From an uncultured Bacteroidales bacterium (lineage in GTDB: Bacteria > Bacteroidota > Bacteroidia > Bacteroidales > UBA932), in assembly GCA_905235535.1 (NCBI GenBank), contig CAJOLS010000002.1:1-42147 (forward strand): a stretch of 42,147 nt of DNA, written 5' to 3'. The notes beneath the pieces are model-generated. The model did not search any database, had not been told where the DNA came from, and saw nothing but the letters and a program-made list of their open reading frames with translations. Shown here piece by piece: positions 1-9,387 of this stretch (positions within the stretch are counted from its first letter, which is position 1; the number at the start of each line of letters is the position of its first letter). Position numbers and translations under genes: made by a program.

Positions 1-472
1 CCTTGCCGGTCTAATGTCCCCTTTCCCTTCGTTCAGGACCTCACCCTTCGCAGATCCACCGTCGGCACTCCGGCTCACCATTTTCCCAAAAGCCCGTCAT
101 CGCTTCGCGAACGGCCCTTCCACCTGCTCCCTCACTTCCGGCGAATCCTATTGCTCCCGGAACCCACCTCCCGTAAAACCTGTAAAGTTTACGACTGGCT
201 TTTGACATTGACCCCAAATTGGGCTTCACTCGGCTCAATGCGAAAACCTTGTTTCTGGTCAATCGGAATAACGTCCCAGGTGCAGGAGAGTAGTGTCCCC
301 GGTCTGCATTTTTGTTGGGGACCAGCGACGGCAGAGCGCACAGAACGGCGAAAGCTGTCCCCAGTCCCCCAGGTATTTGCGGACCAGCGACGGAAAGGTC
401 AGGGACCGGTGACGGAAAGGTCGATTTCGTGTACGGGGGGCCAGTTCGGTCTTTCGTACACCGAAACAGGCA

Positions 473-590
473 TTTTCGTGTACGAGAGGCTCAAATGAGT
501 TACCCCATCCCGAAACCCCTTCCCTCGGGGAAGGGGCTGCCGCCAGAAGGCGGCTGATGTCGCGAGCGCAGCGAAATCTCGGAGGGGACG
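473..590. repeat. Dispersed GC-rich direct repeat, copy 1 (left of CHAT cassette)
   Basis: ttttcgtgtacgagaggctcaaatgag...ggaaggggctgccgccagaaggcggctgatgtcgcgagcgcagcgaaatctcggaggggacg recurs almost identically at 5464-5580 in the same orientation. Confidence 0.9.
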
Positions 591-705
591 AGATGGATGG
601 CTCAATGCGAATAATCCGCCGAGTAAACATGCGAGGAAGCCAAACTCTTCCAAATGGGCGATTCATTTCAAGCCCCACTCCATTGTCGTTCCTAAGGATA
701 GACGT

Positions 706-736
706 TTTGGTTAAAAGAGAAAAATGAGTATATTTG
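706..736 (+). promoter_or_regulatory. Bacteroidota -33/-7 promoter for CHAT operon
   Basis: TTTG (706-709), N19, TATATTTG (729-736); matches the Bacteroidota primary sigma consensus TTTG-N19-21-TAnnTTTG. Confidence 0.6.
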
Positions 737-1038
737 TAGCAGAGGTCATCAAAGTGACCTAAGACATATAGCGAAAGTGTTTTCGCTTCCTTTGTGGAAA
801 ATTTGCAGATTTTTACGAAAGGAGGATGCGACAATTCTTTCCGCTCGTGCATGCATATGTTGTGCGCCTTTTTCTAAGGCAATTACTCCATATCGGCCGA
901 GTGTGGAGTATTATTGACGTTTCATCCTTTCAGGTTCTGCAAAACCTTCCACAGATGAACGGAGATGGGCTTCACACTTTTGTTTTTGGTAGTTGTTTCC
1001 CGTCTTTGAAGCCAGGCGAACAATTTAATTTTAGCGTG

Positions 1039-4000
1039 ATGCGTTATCACATTTGGCTTGCCTTTGCCGTTATTTTGTCATGTCATATGGCACCGACATC
1101 ACTTTCGGCACAAGTGTCCCTGCAAGATAGTGCAAAAAATGGCTTGCTTGTACGCATGAACTACTTGCTCCGGCAAAGTCCGGATAGCATTGTTACTCTT
1201 GCCCAAGATTTGGAGGCGTTGACTGATAACGCCGACACTGTTTTTACGCTTCAGGTCATAAAAGCATTGACCATTCCTGATGCACAAACGACTGATGTCA
1301 GCCTGCTTCAAAGAGTTTATATCCCTTTGCTAAGGGGCAGATTTTCAGCAATGGCAACGGCCAAGAAAGAGTTTTCACGTTTGTCAATGGGACGCGAATG
1401 TCTACTGAATGAGATTTGGGAACTGATTTGGCGGCTATCAAATAATGAGACTGCGGTTCGCGCTTGTTATAGACGGTGTAAAATCGCTGCGGAATCCATG
1501 ATTGCTTATGCCATGGATCCAGGCCACCTTTCCTCATCGTATAAGAAGGAGTCATCTGTTTTGCGTCATTTGCACTACATCGAGGCATTCTTGTATGGTG
1601 ATGACAAGTATATGCGTGAGATAATGGAGCACGATGCTTCCATAGAGACGAAAGCAATCCTTTCAACGGTGTTTACTGCTTTTCCGGAAGATGGAAATTA
1701 TTTCGAAGAAACAAGGGCTGTATTAGAAGGCGTTGGCGATTTATTAATAAATGGCAATTCAACCACACTTGATGGTTTGGCTGAAACATTGGTTGACTAC
1801 GCAAATAAGAAAGTCCCGGAGTCGCAATTTTCACATATGTTAAATTGTTTGGTTCTTGCTCATAGGCAACTTTATGCATCCGAATCGACCAAGGATTACA
1901 TTGATTGGGAATTGAAGTTGCTGAAACACATAGATGCCAGTTTATCTGAGTCGGTAAAAAATATTCTCAAGGTGAACTATAGAAGGGGAGAAAGCTTGAA
2001 TACATTTTTTGAACTGAGGGAGTCATTGAAAAAAGTGGGCCGGACCTATGCAAATTATCTCCCATATGATTGCCCGTCTATAGTTTGGGCCCTGAACGAA
2101 AAAGGGCAAGACCGGTATCGGGAAAGTTTTTTGGACGCTCTTCGGGATTTAACGTGGTCATACTCATTAGTAGATAATCGTGTATCCGAACTACTTGATA
2201 ATACTTCACGTGAACTATTTAAGGGTTACAACAATCCTGTGGACATGGCGTTGAAAGCCATTCCTTACGCCCTTCAAGTAGCTTATGCGGATGATGACAC
2301 TAATAAGGGAAGGATTTTGGATATCTTGGATAATTCATTGAGTATACTTAACAACTACTCTTCTACGAACCCGTGGAAGATAATCAATCTTGCAATAGCC
2401 TATTACGACTGGGGAATGATAGCCAAGTCGGCAGATCTTGTTGAGCGGCATATCATCAGCAATCTTAAACTACTCACTTTTCCAATAAACGACCAAAAGA
2501 AACTATGTGATGATTTGTATCTATCTATGTGCACTGCCAGATTGATGCAGGCTTTGGAAATAGATAAGCCAAATGTTATAAACAAGTTGGAGAGAGAGTA
2601 TTTAGCTCACATAAATGAGGTGGAGGATAGGAGAGACAGAGCGTACCTAAATACTAACTATGGATATTATCTTCTTGAGTCTGAGCGATTTGAAGAAGCA
2701 TGCGCAACTTTTGACGATTGCCTGTTGTCTGTCTTTGACAGGCCTACGGTGCATTCAGTCAAGTCTCTCCTTGTACGATGTTATAATGCCTTGGAAAAAT
2801 ACGAACAAGTTGTTACGATAGGGGAAGAGCTTGAGCGCGAAAAATTCGTGACTTTTTCACAATACGATGCATTTTTGTTAAACTCAATGATAAAAGGAAG
2901 CAGTTCTCCTTCAAGAGTTCAGGCAGGGATCAAAAAATATCTCTCCGATACAAGGCGGTTCATATCTTCTTTCTTGCTTGAGTTTTCATCTGAAAGCAGG
3001 CAAGAGTTGATGGAAGTTCTTAGGCGTAGCCATATAGCCATTCCTATAAGTACCAACCGTGAGGAAATCTCCCCATTACTCTCATCCTTGCAATACGATT
3101 GGGCGTTATTGACAAAGACTCTCTTGCTTAAGACAGACAAAACCATAGACAAATATTTAAGCCATCATCCGGATCTTGCCGTCAGAGAAAGGTTTTCACA
3201 GTGGCAACACCTCTGTGCAGAGGCAGATAAATTGGTTATGGAGGGTGCATCGAAGGGCGATATCAATTATATCAGAGTACAGAAGTATTTTGCAGAAAAA
3301 GATTTGACAGGCGTTATAAGGAGTGGAGATATTTCTTTGGACGGCCTGTCCCGCTATCTTTCCATCAGCTGGAAGGATGTGCAAAAGAAGCTCAAGAAAA
3401 AAGAAGCTGCATTAGAGATAGTTCACGCTCCGGACAATTCTTATTATGCGTTGCTGATACGTCCTGGGTTCAAGGCGCCAAAATATATCCATCTCTGTTA
3501 TGGAAGCGAACTTCAGAAAGGTTCGCTCAGAGAACGTCGTGTTTATAGTAATCGCGTCGTATCGATGGAGTTGTATAAATCCCTTTGGGCGCCGATTGAA
3601 GAGTATATTAAGGATGCCGATAGGGTATATTATTCGATTGACGGAGATCTCCATCGCTTCAATTTGGAGGCATTTTATTCAGAAGATGGGATATTGGCTT
3701 CGGACAAATTCAATCTTTTCAGGTTGTCTTCAACGGGAGAGTTGTGCTTCCCCCACTCCAAAGAGTTGCAAACAGCTCTTCTATGGGGAGGTCTGGAATA
3801 TAACCTTTCCGCCGGTTTCAAATCAGGGTTTTTCGACAAACCCGGGGAAAGGAATTGGGTGAATCTTCCCCAAACAAAGGAAGAAGTTGACTCAATAGCC
3901 TGCGTTCTCTCTAGTACGATGGATTTTGTACGAGTTATTTCCGGACCAGATGGAGATGAAGACAGCTTCAAGAGCCAGTCCTCACAAGGAAGGAATCTGC

Positions 4001-4434
4001 TTGTTTTTTCAACGCACGGTTTTTATTCCCCTTCCCCGTCATCATTAGACCCAATGTTGCGATCAGGTATAGTCTTTTCCCGTTCCCCCGGGCAAAGCGA
4101 TCCAGAGGACGGGCTTCTATATGCCAAGGAAATAGCAACCCATAACCTGACGGATGTTTCTTTAGTTGTAATGTCCGCGTGTCAAACGGCGCTTGGAGAT
4201 ATATCTCCGGATGGTGTTTTCGGACTGCAGCGAGGATTCAAGATGGCAGGTGCGGGAGGTATCGTTATGACCCTATGGGAAGTGAACAGCGAAGAAAGCC
4301 GTGATTTCATGTTGGATTTCTTTGATGGGATGTCGAAGGGTCTGGACAGGCAGCAATCATTCCGGAATGCAAGGAATCATTTGAAAAAGGAGCATCCGCT
4401 TGGAGACTGGGCCGCGTTTATTATGATTGATTGA
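1039..4434 (+). CDS. Exported TPR-like helical protein with C-terminal CHAT (caspase-like) protease domain
   Basis: ORF opens at 826, but MRYHIWLAFAVILSCHMAPTSLSAQ at 1039 is a signal peptide. C-terminus has His in 'LLVFSTHGFYS' and Cys in 'VVMSACQTALGDI', then 'GLQRGFKMAGAGGIVMTLWEV', typical of CHAT. Confidence 0.88.
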   Translation: MRYHIWLAFAVILSCHMAPTSLSAQVSLQDSAKNGLLVRMNYLLRQSPDSIVTLAQDLEALTDNADTVFTLQVIKALTIPDAQTTDVSLLQRVYIPLLRGRFSAMATAKKEFSRLSMGRECLLNEIWELIWRLSNNETAVRACYRRCKIAAESMIAYAMDPGHLSSSYKKESSVLRHLHYIEAFLYGDDKYMREIMEHDASIETKAILSTVFTAFPEDGNYFEETRAVLEGVGDLLINGNSTTLDGLAETLVDYANKKVPESQFSHMLNCLVLAHRQLYASESTKDYIDWELKLLKHIDASLSESVKNILKVNYRRGESLNTFFELRESLKKVGRTYANYLPYDCPSIVWALNEKGQDRYRESFLDALRDLTWSYSLVDNRVSELLDNTSRELFKGYNNPVDMALKAIPYALQVAYADDDTNKGRILDILDNSLSILNNYSSTNPWKIINLAIAYYDWGMIAKSADLVERHIISNLKLLTFPINDQKKLCDDLYLSMCTARLMQALEIDKPNVINKLEREYLAHINEVEDRRDRAYLNTNYGYYLLESERFEEACATFDDCLLSVFDRPTVHSVKSLLVRCYNALEKYEQVVTIGEELEREKFVTFSQYDAFLLNSMIKGSSSPSRVQAGIKKYLSDTRRFISSFLLEFSSESRQELMEVLRRSHIAIPISTNREEISPLLSSLQYDWALLTKTLLLKTDKTIDKYLSHHPDLAVRERFSQWQHLCAEADKLVMEGASKGDINYIRVQKYFAEKDLTGVIRSGDISLDGLSRYLSISWKDVQKKLKKKEAALEIVHAPDNSYYALLIRPGFKAPKYIHLCYGSELQKGSLRERRVYSNRVVSMELYKSLWAPIEEYIKDADRVYYSIDGDLHRFNLEAFYSEDGILASDKFNLFRLSSTGELCFPHSKELQTALLWGGLEYNLSAGFKSGFFDKPGERNWVNLPQTKEEVDSIACVLSSTMDFVRVISGPDGDEDSFKSQSSQGRNLLVFSTHGFYSPSPSSLDPMLRSGIVFSRSPGQSDPEDGLLYAKEIATHNLTDVSLVVMSACQTALGDISPDGVFGLQRGFKMAGAGGIVMTLWEVNSEESRDFMLDFFDGMSKGLDRQQSFRNARNHLKKEHPLGDWAAFIMID

Positions 4435-4468
4435 TTTTCAAACATTAACCCCTAATTATAAACGTTTT

Positions 4469-5152
4469 ATGAAAAAAACAATTTTTGTATTGCTGGGTAT
4501 TCTTGCGTTTCAGTTTGCCCAGGCACAGGATGAAGACAAAGTGTCTGTCCCTGCCAATCCAATGATGGAAAGTATCCGTCTGGCTAACCAGTTGGCTTCT
4601 TACGGATATAATAACTATTCCGCTACGGCGTTGATTGAGGCAGCGAAGATTTTAATGTCTGTCCCTACACAGGAACTGATTGCCGACTCAACTCAGTTAA
4701 GTTCGTCTTCGGAGAACACCAAGTCCAGCGGACGTCCGGATATAACTGTGGACCGGTTACTGGCAGACGCTGCGCTGTGGGCTGGTGAAGACAAGCATAT
4801 TACGGACTATCTTGAAGATGTTAAAAAAGAATACTCTTCTATCAGCAGCGGCCCTTCTCGTGGTGCCACAGGTGGTCCGCAAAGTGCAATCAGCAGCGTG
4901 TCGGCTAAAGATACGGATGTCTGGACTGTAACCTTCCGTGGTGGATCGCGCGCAATGGTTGTAGTCAATGGCGACGGCGATACAGATTTGGATCTTTATG
5001 TATATGACGAAAACGGCAATCTTATGGGTAAGGATATTGATTATTCGGATTACTGCGTCGTGTCGTGGACTCCTCGATGGACCGGCCCCTTTACTGTAAA
5101 GATTATAAACCGAGGTAATGTATATAATCGGTATAGGATTTATACTAATTAA
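4469..5152 (+). CDS. Small exported protein with low-complexity linker and C-terminal PPC-like beta domain
   Basis: MKKTIFVLLGILAFQFAQAQ signal peptide at 4469; C-terminal 'DTDVWTVTFRGGSRAMVVVNGDGDTDLDLYVYDENGNLM...WTGPFTVKIINRG' resembles a bacterial pre-peptidase C-terminal domain. It follows the CHAT gene after 34 nt. Confidence 0.7.
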   Translation: MKKTIFVLLGILAFQFAQAQDEDKVSVPANPMMESIRLANQLASYGYNNYSATALIEAAKILMSVPTQELIADSTQLSSSSENTKSSGRPDITVDRLLADAALWAGEDKHITDYLEDVKKEYSSISSGPSRGATGGPQSAISSVSAKDTDVWTVTFRGGSRAMVVVNGDGDTDLDLYVYDENGNLMGKDIDYSDYCVVSWTPRWTGPFTVKIINRGNVYNRYRIYTN

Positions 5153-5158
5153 TCAAAC

Positions 5159-5200
5159 CTCCCCTGTCGTAGATTTCCTCCGGCAGGGGAGTATTTATTT
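5159..5200 (+). terminator. Rho-independent-type terminator of CHAT operon
   Basis: CTCCCCTGTCG (5159-5169) pairs with CGGCAGGGGAG (5181-5191), followed by a T-rich tatttattt. Confidence 0.7.
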
Positions 5201-5463
5201 ACATAGATTCAATAAGCCAAATCCACTTCTTTTCCCCAGACTCTTTGACTCTCGCTCCAGTTCCTCTTCTTTTTCATCAGCGAAACTGATTCTCTCTCTT
5301 GATTCGATTAAGCCGCTACTCGTTCTCACGAATGAACGCTTTCATCTGCCGACGGCTTTCCTTCCTTGGCGGAAGCTTTCCACGACATCGGCAATAGCCA
5401 CTTCCTTCCGGCTCGATGCGAAAACCCGGTTGTTTTGAGAGGGTTCGTACACCAAATAGGCGG

Positions 5464-5580
5464 TTTTCGTGTACGAGAGGCTCAAATGAGGCCCACCATT
5501 CCCAAACCCCTTCCCCGGGGAAGGGGCTGCCGCCAGAAGGCGGCTGATGTCGCGAGCGCAGCGAAATCTCGGAGGGGACG
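5464..5580. repeat. Dispersed GC-rich direct repeat, copy 2 (right of CHAT cassette)
   Basis: Near-identical to 473-590. Contains a perfect 20-nt palindrome CCCCTTCCCCGGGGAAGGGG (5507-5526) and the hairpin GCCGCC-AGAA-GGCGGC (5529-5544). Confidence 0.9.
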
Positions 5581-5590
5581 GGAGGTGAAC

Positions 5591-6262
5591 TTATTTCTCC
5601 GGAGCGAGGGCTGTCCAGACGCAGGCGCTGAGGGCACCGCCCACCAGCGGGGCGCAGATGAATACCCATACGTCCTTGAGGGCCTGTCCGCCGGCGAAGA
5701 GGGCGGGGCCGATGGAGCGGGCCGGGTTCACGGAAGTTCCGGTAAGGTTGATGCACACCAGATGGACCAGGATGAGGCTGAGGCCGACGGCCAGGCCGGC
5801 GAAGTTCCCGGCACCCACCTTGGAATCCGTCGTTCCCAGGACCACCAGCACAAAGAGGAAAGTGGCCATCACTTCCACCAGGCAGGCGCCCCATACGCCG
5901 CCGGCATTGGCAACGCCGTTGGAGCCCAGGCCGCCGGTGAGATCCGGAGCCGCCACGATGGAGGAGACCCAGAGCAGGCATGCACCGGCGATGATGCCGC
6001 CGATAACCTGTCCTACCCAGTAACCGCAGGCTTCTTTCCAGCTCATGCGGCCGCTCAGGGCAACACCCAGGGTGATGGCCGGATTGATGTGGCAACCGCT
6101 GATGCCGCCGATGGTGTATGCCATGGCAACAACGGCCAGACCGAAGGCAATGGCCGTTCCGACAACCCCGGCGGGGGTGTCACAACCCAGGAACATGGCT
6201 GTTCCGCAGCCCAGGAAGGTAAGAACAAACGTTCCCAAACACTCTGCAATGTACTTTTTCAT
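5591..6262 (-). CDS. aqpZ: Aquaporin (MIP family)
   Basis: Two NPA boxes (GCHINPAITLGVALSG, GTSVNPARSIGPAL); N-terminus MKKYIAECLGTFVLTFLGCGTA. Confidence 0.93.
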   Translation of the reverse strand: MKKYIAECLGTFVLTFLGCGTAMFLGCDTPAGVVGTAIAFGLAVVAMAYTIGGISGCHINPAITLGVALSGRMSWKEACGYWVGQVIGGIIAGACLLWVSSIVAAPDLTGGLGSNGVANAGGVWGACLVEVMATFLFVLVVLGTTDSKVGAGNFAGLAVGLSLILVHLVCINLTGTSVNPARSIGPALFAGGQALKDVWVFICAPLVGGALSACVWTALAPEK

Positions 6263-6278
6263 AATGTATAGGTTTTAA

Positions 6279-6395
6279 GAGTCTGTTTTGAAATGATTGA
6301 TATTTTTATTTATTGTTTATTTTTGTGGAAATTTTTGAGGAAAATTTACCAAAAAGAAACATAAAGAATTTATTGAATCATTTCAAAACAGACTC
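6279..6395. mobile_element. MITE-like non-autonomous element, 20-bp perfect TIRs, TAA target duplication
   Basis: GAGTCTGTTTTGAAATGATT at 6279-6298 and its reverse complement at 6376-6395; TAA at 6276-6278 and 6396-6398; no internal coding sequence; 68-bp right part recurs at 37993-38060. Confidence 0.85.
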
Positions 6396-6459
6396 TAAGA
6401 TTTCAGTATTCAAAATTACTCCATTTTGGGGAGAAAGTCAACAAGAACGTAAAAAATCG

Positions 6460-6467
6460 TATCTTTG
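6460..6467 (+). promoter_or_regulatory. Candidate -7 box TATCTTTG
   Basis: TAnnTTTG motif 26 nt upstream of ATG 6494; no correctly spaced -33 box found. Confidence 0.4.
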
Positions 6468-6493
6468 CAAGTCCGCTTTATCTATTCAGGTGT

Positions 6494-8299
6494 ATGCGAA
6501 AGGGCTTTTGTCTCATTTGTTTTCTCCTGCTGCTGTGCTCCCTTCCCATGAGGGCGCAGTGGTCCGGCAATGTGGACCTGGGTGTGGGCCTGGGTGGAAT
6601 GGATGGCGGTGTGAGTGAAGACGATGTTATGATTCACGTCCTGGCCCGGGGAACGTTTCAGCTTAACTACAAGACCGACAAATTCCTCTGGAACCTCCGC
6701 GTGGACCAGAAGTGGGAGCCCAAAACCACGGACAACAGCCGCTTCCAGTACAAGAATGAGCGGGTGAGCCTGCAGTACAAAGCTGCTTTGACCAGGCCTT
6801 TTTCCACTGCCGTCAAGTCGGATTTTGCGTGGATGCCGTCAAAACAGCAGAAGTATTCTGCCTGGATTCTGTACCAGTACAGGAACGACCGGGCCGTCAA
6901 CGAAACAGTCAACGCCAATGCCACACTGGCCGACGATTTGAATTTTTCGTACTATTATGAAGTCCCCGTCATGGATGAACACAAAGTGGAAACCGGAGTC
7001 CGGACCTACCGGAGTTTCCATTCGGGACGAAGCATCCTGGAGAGTTCCCTGTCTTTCCAGGCAACCGGCAGCCAGAGGATGAATACCTGGGCTGTTTTCA
7101 AGGCCGGGGAAGGAAAACCCGACGGAGGGACAAAAGTGGACATGGACGATATCCAGGGTTATGCCTGGATGTACCGCATCACTCCCAGCAGCTTGGATTT
7201 GAACCTGAACGGGGATGTCCATTTCCAGAGAACGGTCCTGGCCGATGCCACCCAGTTGAAACTGACTCCGGGTTTCCGCCTTTCTGCCCAGCAGGCCCTG
7301 GACCAGAACAGCGGAGCCACCCGCATCCTGCCTTCATGGGAGGGTGAGCAGGAAGAAGAGTGGCGGGATTCCACCCGCCTGAGGGAAAACTTCAATTTCC
7401 TCAGTTTAAGGGCCGAACCATACCTGGTGGCCGATTTCAAGTGGAAAAGCATAGAAGCCCACGCAGATTATGCCGCCCAGGTTTATGGCCGACGTCTCAG
7501 CGATGATTCCCATTGGGAAACCCTGAAAATAAGAGGTGTGTATCCTGTTGGAGGGGCCAACGTAAAATGGACCATTTCCCCCAGTCATTCCCTCAACCTG
7601 ACCAACCAGATGAGCGTTGCCCACCCGGACTACCTCAAAATCTGCTGGTACGACCGCACCGCCGGTTACCTGGACCAGCTATACCGCGGTAACGAAAGCC
7701 TGCTTTCTCCCACGACAGACATCTACGGCCTGGAATATGAGTTCAAGTACAAACGCTTCCTTTCCCGGACAGCGGTATCTTATAAGCAGGTACTCAACGA
7801 AATAGACCAGACCTGGACCAATGAGGAGATAGAAGGGCGCCCGTACAAGGTGTTCAAGTGGCTGAATGCGGCCGACAGCCGGTCGGTGGGGGTTTCGCAG
7901 AAGCTTGGCTGGCGCGGAAAAGTTATCACGGCCAATGCCGGGGTAACCTACAATCGGTCCCACCGCGTGGCCAGGCACAGCGGAGAAATCAAGGACAGCT
8001 ATAACTGGCGTCTCACTTCCGACATATCGGCCCGGCTGGGCAAGGGATGGAGCGTTGGAATGGATGCCAAATATCAGAGTAAAGTAGCTACCTTCTTCAC
8101 CCTTTTCAAGGAATACTGCGAGCTCAGCGCCCATATTCAGAAAGAATTCAAGAAGTTCACGCTCTATCTGGAAGGGCACGACTTGTTGGACCAGCCCCGC
8201 GAAAGCAGTTTTGAATCGGAGGACTTGCAGGAGTTCTGGGTGGAGCAGGTCAGAGGCAACCGGCGCATAGTCGTGTTGGGCGCCAAGTGGAAATTTTAG
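6494..8299 (+). CDS. Outer-membrane beta-barrel-like protein, uncharacterised
   Basis: Signal peptide MRKGFCLICFLLLLCSLPMRAQ; alternating aromatic/polar strands; terminal ...RRIVVLGAKWKF. Confidence 0.7.
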   Translation: MRKGFCLICFLLLLCSLPMRAQWSGNVDLGVGLGGMDGGVSEDDVMIHVLARGTFQLNYKTDKFLWNLRVDQKWEPKTTDNSRFQYKNERVSLQYKAALTRPFSTAVKSDFAWMPSKQQKYSAWILYQYRNDRAVNETVNANATLADDLNFSYYYEVPVMDEHKVETGVRTYRSFHSGRSILESSLSFQATGSQRMNTWAVFKAGEGKPDGGTKVDMDDIQGYAWMYRITPSSLDLNLNGDVHFQRTVLADATQLKLTPGFRLSAQQALDQNSGATRILPSWEGEQEEEWRDSTRLRENFNFLSLRAEPYLVADFKWKSIEAHADYAAQVYGRRLSDDSHWETLKIRGVYPVGGANVKWTISPSHSLNLTNQMSVAHPDYLKICWYDRTAGYLDQLYRGNESLLSPTTDIYGLEYEFKYKRFLSRTAVSYKQVLNEIDQTWTNEEIEGRPYKVFKWLNAADSRSVGVSQKLGWRGKVITANAGVTYNRSHRVARHSGEIKDSYNWRLTSDISARLGKGWSVGMDAKYQSKVATFFTLFKEYCELSAHIQKEFKKFTLYLEGHDLLDQPRESSFESEDLQEFWVEQVRGNRRIVVLGAKWKF

Positions 8300-8481
8300 G
8301 GAAGATGATGGAGAGACTCACTTGGGGATACAAACTTACCAAAGCCTATTTCCATTTTGCGTGTGACGGAATCTTTTACCGCCGGCGCCATATAGCAGAT
8401 GCAGATCATATCCCCCCGGAAAGAACGCCCGTGCTGCCGTCCCCAGATTCACAGGTCAATAACCAATAAATCATATAAACC

Positions 8482-9336
8482 ATGAAAAAACTATTGCAGA
8501 CTCTTCTGGTGCTGCTGCCGCTTTCGGCCTTTGCACAGAATCCTATCGACAAGGCCCTGAGCCGTTTCGACGACCCCGAAAATCCGCAGAAAGGCGCTTT
8601 CCTGGCCAAGGGCGGCCGTGCCTTTGGCATTGGCGGTTCCTACCGCCTGTTCAACGTGACGGGAGAGAACCCCGGAGACGGCTATTCCATCCTGTCCCTC
8701 CTGAATATCGGCCAGGGAAAGCTCCAGGTCTGGAATGTTACACCCGGCTATTCCTGGTTTGTGTCCGATGATACTTGTCTGGGTGTCAGTATAGGCTATA
8801 ACGGCTATCTGGTAGATACCAACCTCCAGCTTGATTTCCGGGATATCCTGAATGCCGCACCGGACAACGAGAGCCTGAACTTGACCATCTCCAACCGTCA
8901 CATGATACACCATAAGATGGCCCTTGCCTTTGCCGCCCGCCGTTACAAGTCCCTGTTCGGCAGCAAGATGCTGGGTGTATTTGCCGAGGGCCGTTTCTTC
9001 GGCAGTTACGGCTTCACGTTCTCCCATCCCATCCCCAAGAACGGCGGAGAGGCGACCAAGCTCCGTGAGTCCAACACGCTCACCATCGGCATCGACATTG
9101 CCGGCGGCGTGGCCGTGAAGCTCAAGGACAACAGCGTACTCACCGTGAGCATTCCCCTGGTGGGGGCCGCCTGGCAGCGCAGCCACCAGGACAAATACTG
9201 GAACATGGTAGATGCGAAAAAAGAAGACGCCAACATGGGTTCGGCCAACCTGAACCAGTTCAGGATTGCCCGCAGCGTGGACGCCCTGGGCATCCAGGTG
9301 GGCTTTGTGCGCTACATTGTACCAAAAAAGAAGTAA
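8482..9336 (+). CDS. Exported outer-membrane protein, uncharacterised
   Basis: MKKLLQTLLVLLPLSAFAQ signal peptide; beta-rich sequence. Confidence 0.7.
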   Translation: MKKLLQTLLVLLPLSAFAQNPIDKALSRFDDPENPQKGAFLAKGGRAFGIGGSYRLFNVTGENPGDGYSILSLLNIGQGKLQVWNVTPGYSWFVSDDTCLGVSIGYNGYLVDTNLQLDFRDILNAAPDNESLNLTISNRHMIHHKMALAFAARRYKSLFGSKMLGVFAEGRFFGSYGFTFSHPIPKNGGEATKLRESNTLTIGIDIAGGVAVKLKDNSVLTVSIPLVGAAWQRSHQDKYWNMVDAKKEDANMGSANLNQFRIARSVDALGIQVGFVRYIVPKKK

Positions 9337-9355
9337 ACGTCTGAAAGAAAAAAAG

Positions 9356-9384
9356 AAAGACCGGCTCCTTGGGGCCGGTCTTTT
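9356..9384. terminator. Bidirectional stem-loop terminator between convergent genes
   Basis: AAAGACCGGC-TCCTTGGG-GCCGGTCTTT followed by T run, between the stops at 9336 (+) and 9388 (-). Confidence 0.8.
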
Positions 9385-9387
9385 GGG

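Noticed and set aside
259-852. 197-aa minus ORF in the left repeat region
   Set aside because: Covers the dispersed repeat and CHAT promoter, no domain or signal recognised; probably non-coding.
5366-6271. 301-aa plus ORF and 259-aa minus ORF around aqpZ
   Set aside because: Both overlap the dispersed repeat and the aquaporin gene out of frame; no recognisable domain.
8287-8469. 60-aa ORF between two outer-membrane protein genes
   Set aside because: No domain or signal sequence; overlaps the previous gene's stop and looks like intergenic read-through.
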